In this document: positions 34,072-42,374 of the stretch, piece after piece
How positions within the stretch are numbered: the stretch's first letter is position 1
How the letters are laid out: each line of letters starts with the position of its first letter
Source of the DNA: Bacteriovoracaceae bacterium
Lineage (GTDB): Bacteria; Bdellovibrionota; Bacteriovoracia; Bacteriovoracales; Bacteriovoracaceae
Direction of reading: 5' to 3'
Assembly: GCA_016784965.1 (NCBI GenBank)
Contig: JADHTQ010000018.1
Location: 1 to 64,000 of the forward strand
DNA: 64,000 nucleotides
Notes under the pieces: model-generated
What the model was told of the DNA's origin: nothing
The model's input: the letters and a program-made list of their open reading frames with translations, nothing else
Database searches by the model: none
Position numbers and translations under genes: made by a program

Positions 34072-35465
34072 AAGTGATACTAATTTCTATTGTTTTTTCT
34101 CTTTTTTGCTCTACTTATAGTTTTGCAGAGGAGAGTCCTGAAGCTGCCATTGGAGACTATATAAAAAAAATTGACCAAAAATACAAAGCTATTGCAAAAT
34201 CTCTCGTTATGATGAGCTATGCTCGCATTTTTGCCAATCAGCTTCCTAGTGATAGTAAAGTGCCAGATTTTTCCTCAATTTCTGACGATATATTTACAAT
34301 AGTGTTTTCTAACAAGATACAACAGGAAAAAATAGACAGTTTAACTCAAACATTTGTGAAGATAAATTTGATTAAAAGAAAATGGTTAAGTAAAGGATCA
34401 AAGTTAAAAACTTCATCACTGATGTTTAATAATTTTTTTACAGATAATGCCAATATATGCTCTGAAAAAAATTTTCAAGATTCTCTTGCTCTTATTAATA
34501 CCAACACTCCATCAGGGATTGATCTTTCAAACTTAACGCGGGCCTTCGAAGTGGGGTTTACTGTAACTTTATCAGAAGATGGCAGCTTACAAAACGCTGA
34601 TATTTTTAGTCAATTTGAGGTTTCAAAAAATGAAAATGAATATAAAGAGGCAATCTCATTTGGAGTTGGGGCGGGAGTGTCACTGATTGCAAAAAGTGCT
34701 AAGTTAGGCCCATATGTTGCTGTCGGGGTGGCAGTTGCAATTTTGATAAAACTTTCATGGGATCTAGTAGAGCTGCAAGAGCACAACAAAAAATTAAGGG
34801 CACTTGCTATTTTACATAAGGAGCTCTTTAATAAATTAACCTTTGAAAAGACCGTACGCGATTATTATTATTTGTTTTGCAAGAAAGTTAGCTCAGCTTA
34901 TACTGATAACTTACCACTAGTACAGGAGATATTAGAAGCAAAGGCACAACCACAGCAAATACAGGAAAAAATTGCAATACATAGTGCATATTTGGCCCAG
35001 AGAAAAATTATTGAACAAGCTGACAATATTGATTTTCTTGATCGGCCTTCTGACTTTTACCATTTTTTTTCTTGGAGGCTTCTTCAAAGTGTGGTTGCTA
35101 GTAAACAACAAAGCGGTGTTTATGATACTACCTGGAGTAATGTTATGCAAGAGTACTCGCTTTTAGAACAATCAATCCAAGATGCGATGACAAAGATTAT
35201 AGAGAGTAAAAAACAGCAAGATATTAACTTTAGACAGGTAATGATAGATTTATTTGATTTTGCTAACTTCAAAAGACAGTTTACCAAGCTACTTTTAAAA
35301 CAGCGTCAAGCAGTCAATGTCGAAGATCAAGTAAGATACCTAGAAGAACTAGAAAACCTATTGGCCTATTTTCAAATGGGAAAAAAGAGTTTAACTGTTT
35401 CACAACTTGAGTTTTTAAAAGGATATAAAAAAATTGTTGAGCAAATTAGACAGGAGCAGCAGTAA
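34068..35465 (+). CDS. Unrecognised exported helical protein coupled to toxin 2
   Basis: A 465-residue protein with a signal peptide ending TYSFA (about 20), a helical body, one hydrophobic segment near 198-224 (FGVGAGVSLIAKSAKLGPYV, AVGVAVAILIKL) and a glutamine-rich coiled-coil C-terminus. Its ATG overlaps the upstream stop by four bases and its TAA touches the ATG of toxin 2. Like the lipoprotein before toxin 1, it is the gene immediately coupled to a toxin, so a role in its folding, export or surface display is a reasonable guess. No family recognised. Confidence 0.6.
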   Translation: MKVILISIVFSLFCSTYSFAEESPEAAIGDYIKKIDQKYKAIAKSLVMMSYARIFANQLPSDSKVPDFSSISDDIFTIVFSNKIQQEKIDSLTQTFVKINLIKRKWLSKGSKLKTSSLMFNNFFTDNANICSEKNFQDSLALINTNTPSGIDLSNLTRAFEVGFTVTLSEDGSLQNADIFSQFEVSKNENEYKEAISFGVGAGVSLIAKSAKLGPYVAVGVAVAILIKLSWDLVELQEHNKKLRALAILHKELFNKLTFEKTVRDYYYLFCKKVSSAYTDNLPLVQEILEAKAQPQQIQEKIAIHSAYLAQRKIIEQADNIDFLDRPSDFYHFFSWRLLQSVVASKQQSGVYDTTWSNVMQEYSLLEQSIQDAMTKIIESKKQQDINFRQVMIDLFDFANFKRQFTKLLLKQRQAVNVEDQVRYLEELENLLAYFQMGKKSLTVSQLEFLKGYKKIVEQIRQEQQ

Positions 35466-37418
35466 ATGTACAAAAACGTTATTTTAGCTATACTGCTGAG
35501 TTTGGTTGCTCTGCAAGTTTTTGCATGGGATGAAATCAAAGCAGTAATAAGAGACGGTCAAGGTAAGCCTATGGCGACGGTGACCTACTCTTATGAAAAA
35601 AAAGATGTTAGATACGAGATTGAAACATTTCCTGGGCTTCTACTAAAAGATGTTGGACGGAGAGTAATTACTCAACATGATCACAACATTTCTCCTCCAT
35701 TAACTGTGACTATATTTGTATTTGAAATTATCAACCCATTTACTGGTGGCGGGGTACGCTTAGAAATTGGGAGTGCAAACATATCTGAATGTGACTGTAA
35801 AACTGGACCAATAGTTTCTAGGTTGGATAGAACATCACCACTTATGCATAAAACTATAATTAAGCCGGCATACTTTATAGACCACTCGACTATATCACAT
35901 GCAGTTAATTTGATAAAAGACTTGCCAAAACCATTTCAAAAGACTGTCCATTATCCTAAATCGACCTATGATCAACATATGCAAGAAAATGCACAATTTT
36001 ATCGAAGTATGCTAGAGCGTTTTTTGGAGAGACGTGAACAATTTCAAGATTTCAAAAATCGTACTCGGAATGCTCTAGGGGCACCATACGCTCAACGAGA
36101 AGAAGATGTCAGGCTACAAATTCAAGCAGCTATGGATGGTCTTGACGTTTATGATGAAGATATCCGCTTTGTCCAAACAAGCGCTAACGCTCTTTTGAGA
36201 CAGAGTTTACCGTCCATAAAACCAGTAGATTTTGTTGCAGAGGAGTTAGCACCTGTAGAAATATTAGCAGAACAGGAAGCTTTTAATAAGGCACTCTATG
36301 CGAATATAACCACCCCGACATTTTTTTCAGACTTATTACAGTTTGATATAAAGTTTGACCCTCAAGACGACAGCGATTTGAGTGCATTAACCATCTACCG
36401 AAATGCCCAAAAGCAAAAGTCAAAAAGACAGAAAAAAGATCAAAGGTATTATGAGTTAGACTTTTCTCAAAATATTATTGAGATTAGGCAGGCCAAGAAG
36501 ACACAATTTAAACAAACTGTTCTAGATCGCCTAAGTGATATTGCAACTGCCGTTAACGAACAAAACAACCGCCTCTTAATCGAATCTTTGTCCTTTTTTT
36601 CCAAATCAGAAGATTTTCAAAAAGGTCTTGCGGCTTCATTTGCCAATAATATTAATCCGGTCTCTTTTTTGTACCCGATTCAAGCTGGTTGTGAATCGAA
36701 CTGGTGTGAGCTAGGAGGTGCCGTAGGCGATGCAAGTTCCATGCTTCTTGGTGCTTTAGAATTGCTTGGGGGAGTTGGATTGACAATTGGAGGTAGTGGG
36801 CTTGCTGTTGGAAGTGCTTTAGCAGCATCTGGGGGGGCAATACCGGCCCTTGCCGCTGCGTCTGCTGGTGCACTTGCTGTAATAGAAGGTCTAGCATTGG
36901 CATCTCATGGAGCATCGGTTTTTAGTAATGCTTTTGGTTCTATGTATGACAAGATTACTAGTAAATTTAATTTGCGGCAGGTATTTAAAAGTAAAAAGGT
37001 GATGGATTCTGCGGGTAACTTTGTTGGAAAGAATATAGATGATGTCAAAAAATTTGCAAAAAATATAAAGAAATCACCAGATAATAATTTTCAACATGTT
37101 CTATATCCTAGAGGTAAAGGAGCTTCGTCTCTTCCTGCACCAAAAGGATATACAAAAGTGAGTAGGTGGGTAAACCAGACAGAGGTTAAACCTTGGTTTA
37201 AAGGTGGAGGAACAAGAATTCCTCAAGAAATTGGAGCAAATAATCGCTTGTATGTTACCAAGTTCGGTGCTCCAAAACCAGGAGGTACTGGACCCATAAG
37301 AATTGATTTTGAGGTTCCAGGTGAAATGCTTCAAAGAGCAGGCAGTGGTGAGTGGAGACAAATTTTGCAACCACAGGCAAGTTCTCCAATTTACAATGTA
37401 GAAATTTTTCTACCATAA
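35466..37418 (+). CDS. Sec-exported polymorphic toxin 2
   Basis: A 650-residue sister of toxin 1. Signal peptide 1-20 (LQVFA) and the beta domain (to about 130) are clearly diverged from toxin 1, residues about 140-516 are nearly identical, and identity ends at KSKKVMDSAG (DNA junction 37011-37015 versus 30579-30583). The unique tip (about 134 residues) contains YTKVSRWVNQTEVKPWFKGG, NNRLYVTKFGAPKPGG, DFEVPGEML and GSGEWRQI. That pattern is faintly like ADP-ribosyltransferase-type tips (TreTu-like), a weak impression. A small candidate immunity gene follows 11 bases later. Confidence 0.8.
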   Translation: MYKNVILAILLSLVALQVFAWDEIKAVIRDGQGKPMATVTYSYEKKDVRYEIETFPGLLLKDVGRRVITQHDHNISPPLTVTIFVFEIINPFTGGGVRLEIGSANISECDCKTGPIVSRLDRTSPLMHKTIIKPAYFIDHSTISHAVNLIKDLPKPFQKTVHYPKSTYDQHMQENAQFYRSMLERFLERREQFQDFKNRTRNALGAPYAQREEDVRLQIQAAMDGLDVYDEDIRFVQTSANALLRQSLPSIKPVDFVAEELAPVEILAEQEAFNKALYANITTPTFFSDLLQFDIKFDPQDDSDLSALTIYRNAQKQKSKRQKKDQRYYELDFSQNIIEIRQAKKTQFKQTVLDRLSDIATAVNEQNNRLLIESLSFFSKSEDFQKGLAASFANNINPVSFLYPIQAGCESNWCELGGAVGDASSMLLGALELLGGVGLTIGGSGLAVGSALAASGGAIPALAAASAGALAVIEGLALASHGASVFSNAFGSMYDKITSKFNLRQVFKSKKVMDSAGNFVGKNIDDVKKFAKNIKKSPDNNFQHVLYPRGKGASSLPAPKGYTKVSRWVNQTEVKPWFKGGGTRIPQEIGANNRLYVTKFGAPKPGGTGPIRIDFEVPGEMLQRAGSGEWRQILQPQASSPIYNVEIFLP

Positions 37419-37429
37419 AGGATTTTGTA

Positions 37430-37708
37430 ATGAGTTCAATTAAAGTAACAAATTTCCACGGTATTATTATTAAAAAAGATGCTATAGCTTCAAAGTCAAT
37501 TAATATAGAAGAAATTTTAAAAGCACTAGAATCTTCTCCTCTAGATGAAAGTAATGATTTGATTTCCTTTGGCCCTTCATTTGGTAAAGAGGCTGCCGAT
37601 GAGTTTATTAAGAGATTGGAGAAATTGGGACTAGACTATGTGGAGGATTTTTATGTTTTTGAAGGTGATTTTCCTGAATGGATTTCTTTTAGGGTGGAGC
37701 TAAATTAA
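37430..37708 (+). CDS. Candidate immunity protein for toxin 2
   Basis: A 92-residue acidic cytoplasmic protein starting at ATG 37430, with AAAGGA eight bases upstream; the longer in-frame start at 37352 lies inside the toxin gene and is rejected. The end, YVEDFYVFEGDFPEWISFRV, suggests a strand-rich fold. No family recognised. Immunity is inferred from its place directly behind the toxin 2 tip, and from being acidic against a basic tip. Confidence 0.6.
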   Translation: MSSIKVTNFHGIIIKKDAIASKSINIEEILKALESSPLDESNDLISFGPSFGKEAADEFIKRLEKLGLDYVEDFYVFEGDFPEWISFRVELN

Positions 37709-37714
37709 TTGTTC

Positions 37715-37751
37715 ATACGTAAACAGTGCATTAAACATCGCGTTTACGTAT
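37715..37751. repeat. 10-bp inverted repeat between converging genes
   Basis: ATACGTAAAC (37715-37724) and GTTTACGTAT (37742-37751) are perfect reverse complements with a 17-base spacer, in the 74-base gap between immunity gene 2 and the convergent PIN-toxin gene. No T tract follows, so termination is unlikely. A protein-binding or recombination site is possible. Confidence 0.5.
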
Positions 37752-37782
37752 AAGTGTGTTGGAACGAATAGGATGCAAGGTT

Positions 37783-38172
37783 TCAAAGCATCATCAGTTT
37801 CAAGTGACTTTTTACTTTTGTGATTTGGGCAAAATGTTTGTCTTGTGTGATTAGGGTTGTTTTTGAATCAAGTACACATTGAGCAATATAAAGGTCAATA
37901 AGTGGAGGATAATAACCTTTTTTGGCCACTTCAAACGCAAGTTTAGCAACCTCATCCCATTGTGTGCTCAAATGAACAAAATTTGACAGCATCTTTTCTA
38001 GCTTGATGTAATCTTGTTTTGTTTTCACACCTCTTAAAACCTCAGCAGAAATTACATCGATAGTTATAATGAGGTTTTTCATAAATAATGGGGCAACCTT
38101 GCCAATGATTGCCTGGTTTTTTCGCTCTAATTCAATCCAAATTGAGGAGTCGAGAATATATTTATCTTTCAT
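37783..38172 (-). CDS. PIN-domain toxin (VapC-like)
   Basis: A 129-residue PIN-domain ribonuclease. The four acidic residues expected for metal binding are visible: D8 in ILDSSIW, E44 in SAEVLRG, D93 in PLIDLYIA and D111 in TQDKHF. VapC toxins cleave specific RNAs, often initiator tRNA or 23S rRNA, when the antitoxin is degraded. It starts directly after the stop of the small antitoxin gene, the standard vapBC order. It sits at the right edge of the toxin island, where an addiction pair would help keep the island. Confidence 0.85.
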   Translation of the reverse strand: MKDKYILDSSIWIELERKNQAIIGKVAPLFMKNLIITIDVISAEVLRGVKTKQDYIKLEKMLSNFVHLSTQWDEVAKLAFEVAKKGYYPPLIDLYIAQCVLDSKTTLITQDKHFAQITKVKSHLKLMML

Positions 38173-38379
38173 TTAACGATCTTTTTTTCTTAGAGACAGG
38201 GGATTAAAACCTTTTTGAAAAGAAATATTCTCAAATTCTTTAAGAAAATCTTGCTGTTTTTTGTTAATTTGAAAAAAATGGATGACTTTTTCTACTGCCT
38301 TTTGTCCAGTTTTCTCCCCGGTTAATTTTTTGAGTTCTTTTATAAGCGATGATGATAGTTTTATGTTTGCAGTGCTCAT
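38173..38379 (-). CDS. Antitoxin partner of the PIN toxin (VapB-like)
   Basis: A 68-residue protein: a short strand-helix-helix N-terminus (NIKLSSSLIKELKKLTGEKT) like ribbon-helix-helix antitoxins, then a charged C-terminal tail for toxin binding. It directly precedes the PIN gene. AGGAGG lies six bases before the ATG. It probably represses its own promoter in the A/T-rich gap upstream. Confidence 0.75.
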   Translation of the reverse strand: MSTANIKLSSSLIKELKKLTGEKTGQKAVEKVIHFFQINKKQQDFLKEFENISFQKGFNPLSLRKKDR

Positions 38380-38474
38380 TTGTGCCTCCTAATAACAAGA
38401 TGTTTATTATGATAGCTCAAGCAAGGTGTAAATTCAATTAACAAAACTACACATTTGGTAGTCGGTGCTAAAAG

Positions 38475-38574
38475 GTTCCAAAAAGGGACACCATGTGTCT
38501 ATGGGTGTAACCAAGGGAAATTAACAACGTCGAATTTTATTTTTGTGCGGTAAGTCCCACAAGTCTGCTGGCAC
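38475..38574 (+). repeat. 100-bp dispersed repeat, right copy (island border)
   Basis: Direct repeat of 24311-24410 (91 of 100 bases identical, ungapped). It lies in a 291-base gap between the VapBC-like pair and the membrane glycosyltransferase gene; nothing else was recognised in that gap. Unlike the left copy it lacks the upstream tandem duplication. Confidence 0.9.
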
Positions 38575-38670
38575 GATTTAGGATTTAGGATTGAGATGGC
38601 CCATAATTGACAACTTCATTGGTCGTAAGATATTTTGTAATGCCATACAATATTACGTTGAGGAAGTTTA

Positions 38671-40188
38671 GTGGAAGCTCTAAGTGAAGGTGAAAAAAGA
38701 CAATACGACTTAAAAATTATTTTGTTTGCTGCCCTGGTGGTATTTTTGCAACATGCCTGGGTTAGAGGCTTTTTTCATGATGGTTATCTCTATGCGGCCT
38801 TTGGTAAAAATGCTGCCAACTTAGGGCATTGGCTGGTACCATTTCAATCTGCATCTCAATATCCAGAATTTAGTCAACACCCTCCATTTATTTTTATGTT
38901 GGAGGGGGTCTTTTTTAAAATATTTGGATCTAACTTTACTCAGGCCAGGATATTTGGTGCTATGTGGGGCGTATTTTCGGTCATGGCGATGGCACTTTTT
39001 TTAAAGCGACAAAATCGGATTCGCTGGTCCTATTTAACTGCAATTATAATTTTGCTGATTCCATATTTTCTAAAAAAATCTCGCTTTCCCAATATGGATA
39101 TTCCTCTGACTTTTTGTTTTATATTGAGTTATCTTTTTTACTTTAAAGCATTCACCCAAAAAATTGCAGGTCAGGCAAATTATAAAAATTGGCTTTTAAG
39201 TGGAAGTTTTATGGGGCTTGCTTTGCTTATCAAAGGGCCAACTGCTCTGATGATCATTTTTGGGGTGTTTATACATCTATGTTGGACCAAGCAAGTGTTA
39301 AAAGAGTTAAAGTCCTGGGCACCTTGGGCCTCTTTGCTTCTAGGTTTTGCAATATTTGCGATCTGGCCCTTAAGTCTTCTGAGTATTGACAAATTTTATA
39401 TATTTGAAAATTATCTAAGCGGTCAACTTATGGGCACTATCGTTCATGGTAGAAGTAATACGAGCATTGATTTTGTTTTATATTTTCGGCATTTGATGAG
39501 GTCATCTGCTTTGTGGTTTATACTCTCTATTTGGAGCATAGTTCACTATTTTAGAAATAGAGCAAAAAAGGCCGATCCTCTTTACTTACTTTTTTTATGT
39601 TGGTTTTTATCTGTTATTGTTCCCTTTTCTTTTATGAGGTTTAAGTATTCTCACTATATTTTACCTGCATTACCTGCATTTCCTGCATTTCCTGCATTTC
39701 CTGCATTTCCTGCATTTGCGGCCATTGCAGCTTATCCCTTAGTGGGACTGCCAAGTCGTTTCCACCAAATCGTGCGAGATTTATTTAAGTACCTTGTAAT
39801 TGCTGCAACTTTAGTGCTTTTAATCTTTCCTGTAACCACTAACATTAGAAGAGATAAATATCTTTATGAGGTGGAAGATAAACTTAGAAAAATGAATAGC
39901 TCTCCTAAATCTTGGGTGGTGATTGATAATGCACAAGACTACTGGCATGTAAGTAACTACAGCTCATATGTGTTTAGTGCAAATCCCTACAGGAGGCCCG
40001 TCAGCTACTTTATAAATTATCTAAATGAAACAGGTGAGCAAAGCCAGTTTCCTAAAGGTCCAATATTTTTTCTAAAACATAGCTTCTTTGAAAGTATTAA
40101 AAATCAATATAGTAATGTGATCAATAAAAAATTAACCGTAATTTTATCAGATAAAAAGATCAATCTGGTGGTGGTGCTTGCTAGATAA
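38671..40188 (+). CDS. GT39/ArnT-type membrane glycosyltransferase
   Basis: A 505-residue polytopic inner-membrane protein of the dolichyl-phosphate-mannose/ArnT-like group (PMT_2), which moves a sugar from a polyprenyl carrier to lipid A, protein or other acceptors. The first periplasmic loop has HDGYLYAAFGKNAANLGHWL with the acidic residue expected there, and ARIFGAMWGVFS and ARFPNMDIP-like blocks (KSRFPNMDIPLTF) follow. About ten helices are visible. The start is GTG 38671 with GAGGAAG before it. A 9-bp tandem repeat is translated as a (PAF)n run near residue 335. It is overlapped by the next gene. Substrate is unknown. Confidence 0.78.
   Translation: MEALSEGEKRQYDLKIILFAALVVFLQHAWVRGFFHDGYLYAAFGKNAANLGHWLVPFQSASQYPEFSQHPPFIFMLEGVFFKIFGSNFTQARIFGAMWGVFSVMAMALFLKRQNRIRWSYLTAIIILLIPYFLKKSRFPNMDIPLTFCFILSYLFYFKAFTQKIAGQANYKNWLLSGSFMGLALLIKGPTALMIIFGVFIHLCWTKQVLKELKSWAPWASLLLGFAIFAIWPLSLLSIDKFYIFENYLSGQLMGTIVHGRSNTSIDFVLYFRHLMRSSALWFILSIWSIVHYFRNRAKKADPLYLLFLCWFLSVIVPFSFMRFKYSHYILPALPAFPAFPAFPAFPAFAAIAAYPLVGLPSRFHQIVRDLFKYLVIAATLVLLIFPVTTNIRRDKYLYEVEDKLRKMNSSPKSWVVIDNAQDYWHVSNYSSYVFSANPYRRPVSYFINYLNETGEQSQFPKGPIFFLKHSFFESIKNQYSNVINKKLTVILSDKKINLVVVLAR
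39664..39717 (+). repeat. In-frame 9-bp tandem repeat in the glycosyltransferase
   Basis: Six units of CCTGCATTT (the first ends in A) encode PAL then five PAF tripeptides within a membrane segment. As the unit is a multiple of three, slippage would change the length without breaking the frame. Confidence 0.9.
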
Positions 40189-41062
40189 CAAAAGTATAAT
40201 TTCACGCCTGGCCCCCACTCCTAGTGGGTATTTGCATATAGGAAATGCAGTTAATTTTGTTTTAACTTGGGCAAAAGTTAAACAGGTGGGTGGCAAGTTA
40301 GCTCTTAGAATTGATGATGCAGATGCGGCCCGATGCAAGCTTGAATTTATTGAGGATATTTTTTATCAACTGGATTGGCTTGGTATAGAGTACGATGAGG
40401 GACCAACTGGACCAGATGATTTTTATAAAAATTATTCACAACAGGCAAAAAGAGATTACTATTTTGAAATTATCCAAAATCTAAAAAAACAAAACCCTTT
40501 AGTATATGCTTGTAAGTGTTCTAGAAAATCAATTCAACAAAAGGGTGGCAGTGGAGTATATAGTGGCACCTGTAGAGAGTTGAATCTGCCCTGGGAACCC
40601 ATTAAAACAGCGATACGAGTGCTGGTTCCCCAAAAAACCTGTATTCAAGTTGGTAAACAGTTGGTTTGTCTTGATCAGCAGATGGGAGATTTTGTTTTAT
40701 GGAGAAAAGACAATTTACCATCTTATCAAGTGGCCAGCTTAATTGATGATCGCGACTTGGGGGTCAATCTCGTCGTTCGAGGTGAGGACCTTTTGACCTC
40801 GACTGCCGCCCAGCTCTTTATTGCCAGGCAGTTGGATTATAAAAAGTTTGTTGCCAGCAAGTTTATTCACCACCCATTAATGAGTGGGATAAATGGCAAA
40901 AAACTTTCAAAGTCTGGTGATGCATTTTCTATTAAACAGATGAGGGCCAAATTTAGCTGTCCTCAAGCTATTTTTAAGCAGATTGCAACATTTTTAAAGA
41001 TTAATGCAGATGAAATCAGCTGTCTCGACGATTTCAGGAGACTGCTTAGAGTAGAATCTTAG
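40178..41062 (+). CDS. gluQ: Glutamyl-Q tRNA(Asp) synthetase
   Basis: A 294-residue truncated glutamyl-tRNA synthetase paralogue that attaches glutamate to queuosine in tRNA(Asp). It has the HIGH motif (SGYLHIGNA, near 18-24), the KMSKS-like KKLSKSGD, and the zinc-site pattern of this subgroup (ACKCSRKS, then YSGTC about 15 residues later), and it lacks the anticodon-binding domain. The likely start is TTG 40178, overlapping the glycosyltransferase stop by 11 bases; no ATG exists nearby. GGTGG just upstream could act as ribosome-binding site. Confidence 0.85.
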   Translation: MLDNKSIISRLAPTPSGYLHIGNAVNFVLTWAKVKQVGGKLALRIDDADAARCKLEFIEDIFYQLDWLGIEYDEGPTGPDDFYKNYSQQAKRDYYFEIIQNLKKQNPLVYACKCSRKSIQQKGGSGVYSGTCRELNLPWEPIKTAIRVLVPQKTCIQVGKQLVCLDQQMGDFVLWRKDNLPSYQVASLIDDRDLGVNLVVRGEDLLTSTAAQLFIARQLDYKKFVASKFIHHPLMSGINGKKLSKSGDAFSIKQMRAKFSCPQAIFKQIATFLKINADEISCLDDFRRLLRVES

Positions 41063-41083
41063 ATCTTTAATTATCAATTCGTG

Positions 41084-41473
41084 CTATTTTTTCTTAGCAG
41101 GTGTTGCTGTAGGTGCAGGAGTTGCAGCTTTTTGTTCTTTTGCATCAGCTGCAGCAGCTTCTTTCTGTTTAGCGGCATCAATTGCAGCATCTTGATTAAG
41201 TGGCCTTGCAATAGGCGTTTCAGAGTCTAGAATGGAGGTTCCAGTCTTTGAACTTTGAAGTTTGGCCAGATATATGCAATTGGCAAAGAAAATAATGGCA
41301 AGAACTGTTGTGATCTTACTTAATATGTTTCCTTGTTGTGAACCAGAAAAGACCGCATCAGATGCGCCACCTGAGATAAGTCCCGCTTCGGCACCTTTAC
41401 CAAATTGTAGAAGAACCATGAGGATCATAAGTAGAGAAATAAAAGCGTGGAACACCATAAGAGCAGTAGTCAT
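41084..41473 (-). CDS. secG: Preprotein translocase subunit SecG
   Basis: A 129-residue SecG: two membrane helices (about 4-24 and 52-72) joined by the conserved loop LLQFGKGAEAGLISGGASDAV-type segment (LQFGKGAEAGLISGG). The last 50 residues are an Ala/Lys/Pro-rich tail ending in KKK, longer than in many SecG proteins. It follows tpiA, the common gene order gap-pgk-tpiA-secG, and is needed for efficient SecYEG export. Confidence 0.92.
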   Translation of the reverse strand: MTTALMVFHAFISLLMILMVLLQFGKGAEAGLISGGASDAVFSGSQQGNILSKITTVLAIIFFANCIYLAKLQSSKTGTSILDSETPIARPLNQDAAIDAAKQKEAAAADAKEQKAATPAPTATPAKKK

Positions 41474-41584
41474 AACGTATAAACCTTTGAATTAAAACTA
41501 TATCATTTTAGCCTTAATGTTTTTACATAAAAATTATAGGCATGGCAAGAGGTTAAATCACATCGTGTACAAAACATCCCATAC

Positions 41585-42334
41585 TTAGGATGCTTTGCAC
41601 AATGCTGCAAAATCAGATGCTTGAAGGCTTGCCCCACCAACTAGCGCTCCGTCAATGTTTGGCATGGACAGAAGCTCTTTGATGTTGCCAGGCTTTACCG
41701 ATCCACCATAAAGAAGAACGATCTCGTCCCCTTTCATTTTAAGCTCGTCTGTTAGATAGTCACGGATGACTTTGTGCACATCTTCGGCTTGCTCGGGGGT
41801 GGCAGTTTTTCCGGTACCGATGGCCCAAACTGGTTCGTAGGCCACGATCAATTTGGATAATTTCTCATTGGGGAAATTTTTCAGACCCTCTTTTAGCTGC
41901 TCTTTGACTACATCTTCAGTTTTACTGGCCTCTCTTTGCTCCAGAGTTTCTCCAATGCAAAAAATTACAGATAGATCATACTCCAGTGCCTTGTGTGTTT
42001 TTTCATTTAAGATGGCATGGGTTTCACCAAAAAATGCTCTTCTTTCAGAGTGGCCCACCAGGGTAAACTGGGTGCCGAGATCTTTCAGTGACTCCGCAGA
42101 GATGTCACCGGTAAATGCTCCTGATGTTTTATGTGAGCAGTTTTGGGCACCAACGGCAATTCCGAAAGAGTCTGCAAATTCTCTGACAATAGGAATGTGA
42201 ATGTGTTGTGGTGCGATCCAACTATTACAATTGAAGTCATCTTTAAGCTTAGAAAACTCTTCAAAAAAAGTTTTGATGTCATCCATTTTTTTGTTCATTT
42301 TCCAGTTGCCAACTATGTGTATTTTTCTAGTCAT
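41585..42334 (-). CDS. tpiA: Triosephosphate isomerase
   Basis: Interconverts dihydroxyacetone phosphate and glyceraldehyde 3-phosphate. GNWKMNK (8-14) holds the catalytic Lys, VGHSERR (near 93-99) the His, and AYEPVWAIGTGKTATPEQA the catalytic Glu and mobile loop; YGGSVKPGN binds phosphate. Length 249 is standard. It is the third gene of the minus-strand glycolytic cluster, 40 bases after pgk, with an AAGGAG site. Confidence 0.96.
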   Translation of the reverse strand: MTRKIHIVGNWKMNKKMDDIKTFFEEFSKLKDDFNCNSWIAPQHIHIPIVREFADSFGIAVGAQNCSHKTSGAFTGDISAESLKDLGTQFTLVGHSERRAFFGETHAILNEKTHKALEYDLSVIFCIGETLEQREASKTEDVVKEQLKEGLKNFPNEKLSKLIVAYEPVWAIGTGKTATPEQAEDVHKVIRDYLTDELKMKGDEIVLLYGGSVKPGNIKELLSMPNIDGALVGGASLQASDFAALCKAS

Positions 42335-42374
42335 AATTAAATGCTCCTTAACTAAAACTTAAAAATTAAAAAAA

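Noticed and set aside
24418-37708. Type VI, CDI or Rhs toxin locus
   Set aside because: No VgrG, PAAR, Hcp, RHS/YD repeats, haemagglutinin repeats or CdiB-type barrel was seen; toxins carry ordinary Sec signals.
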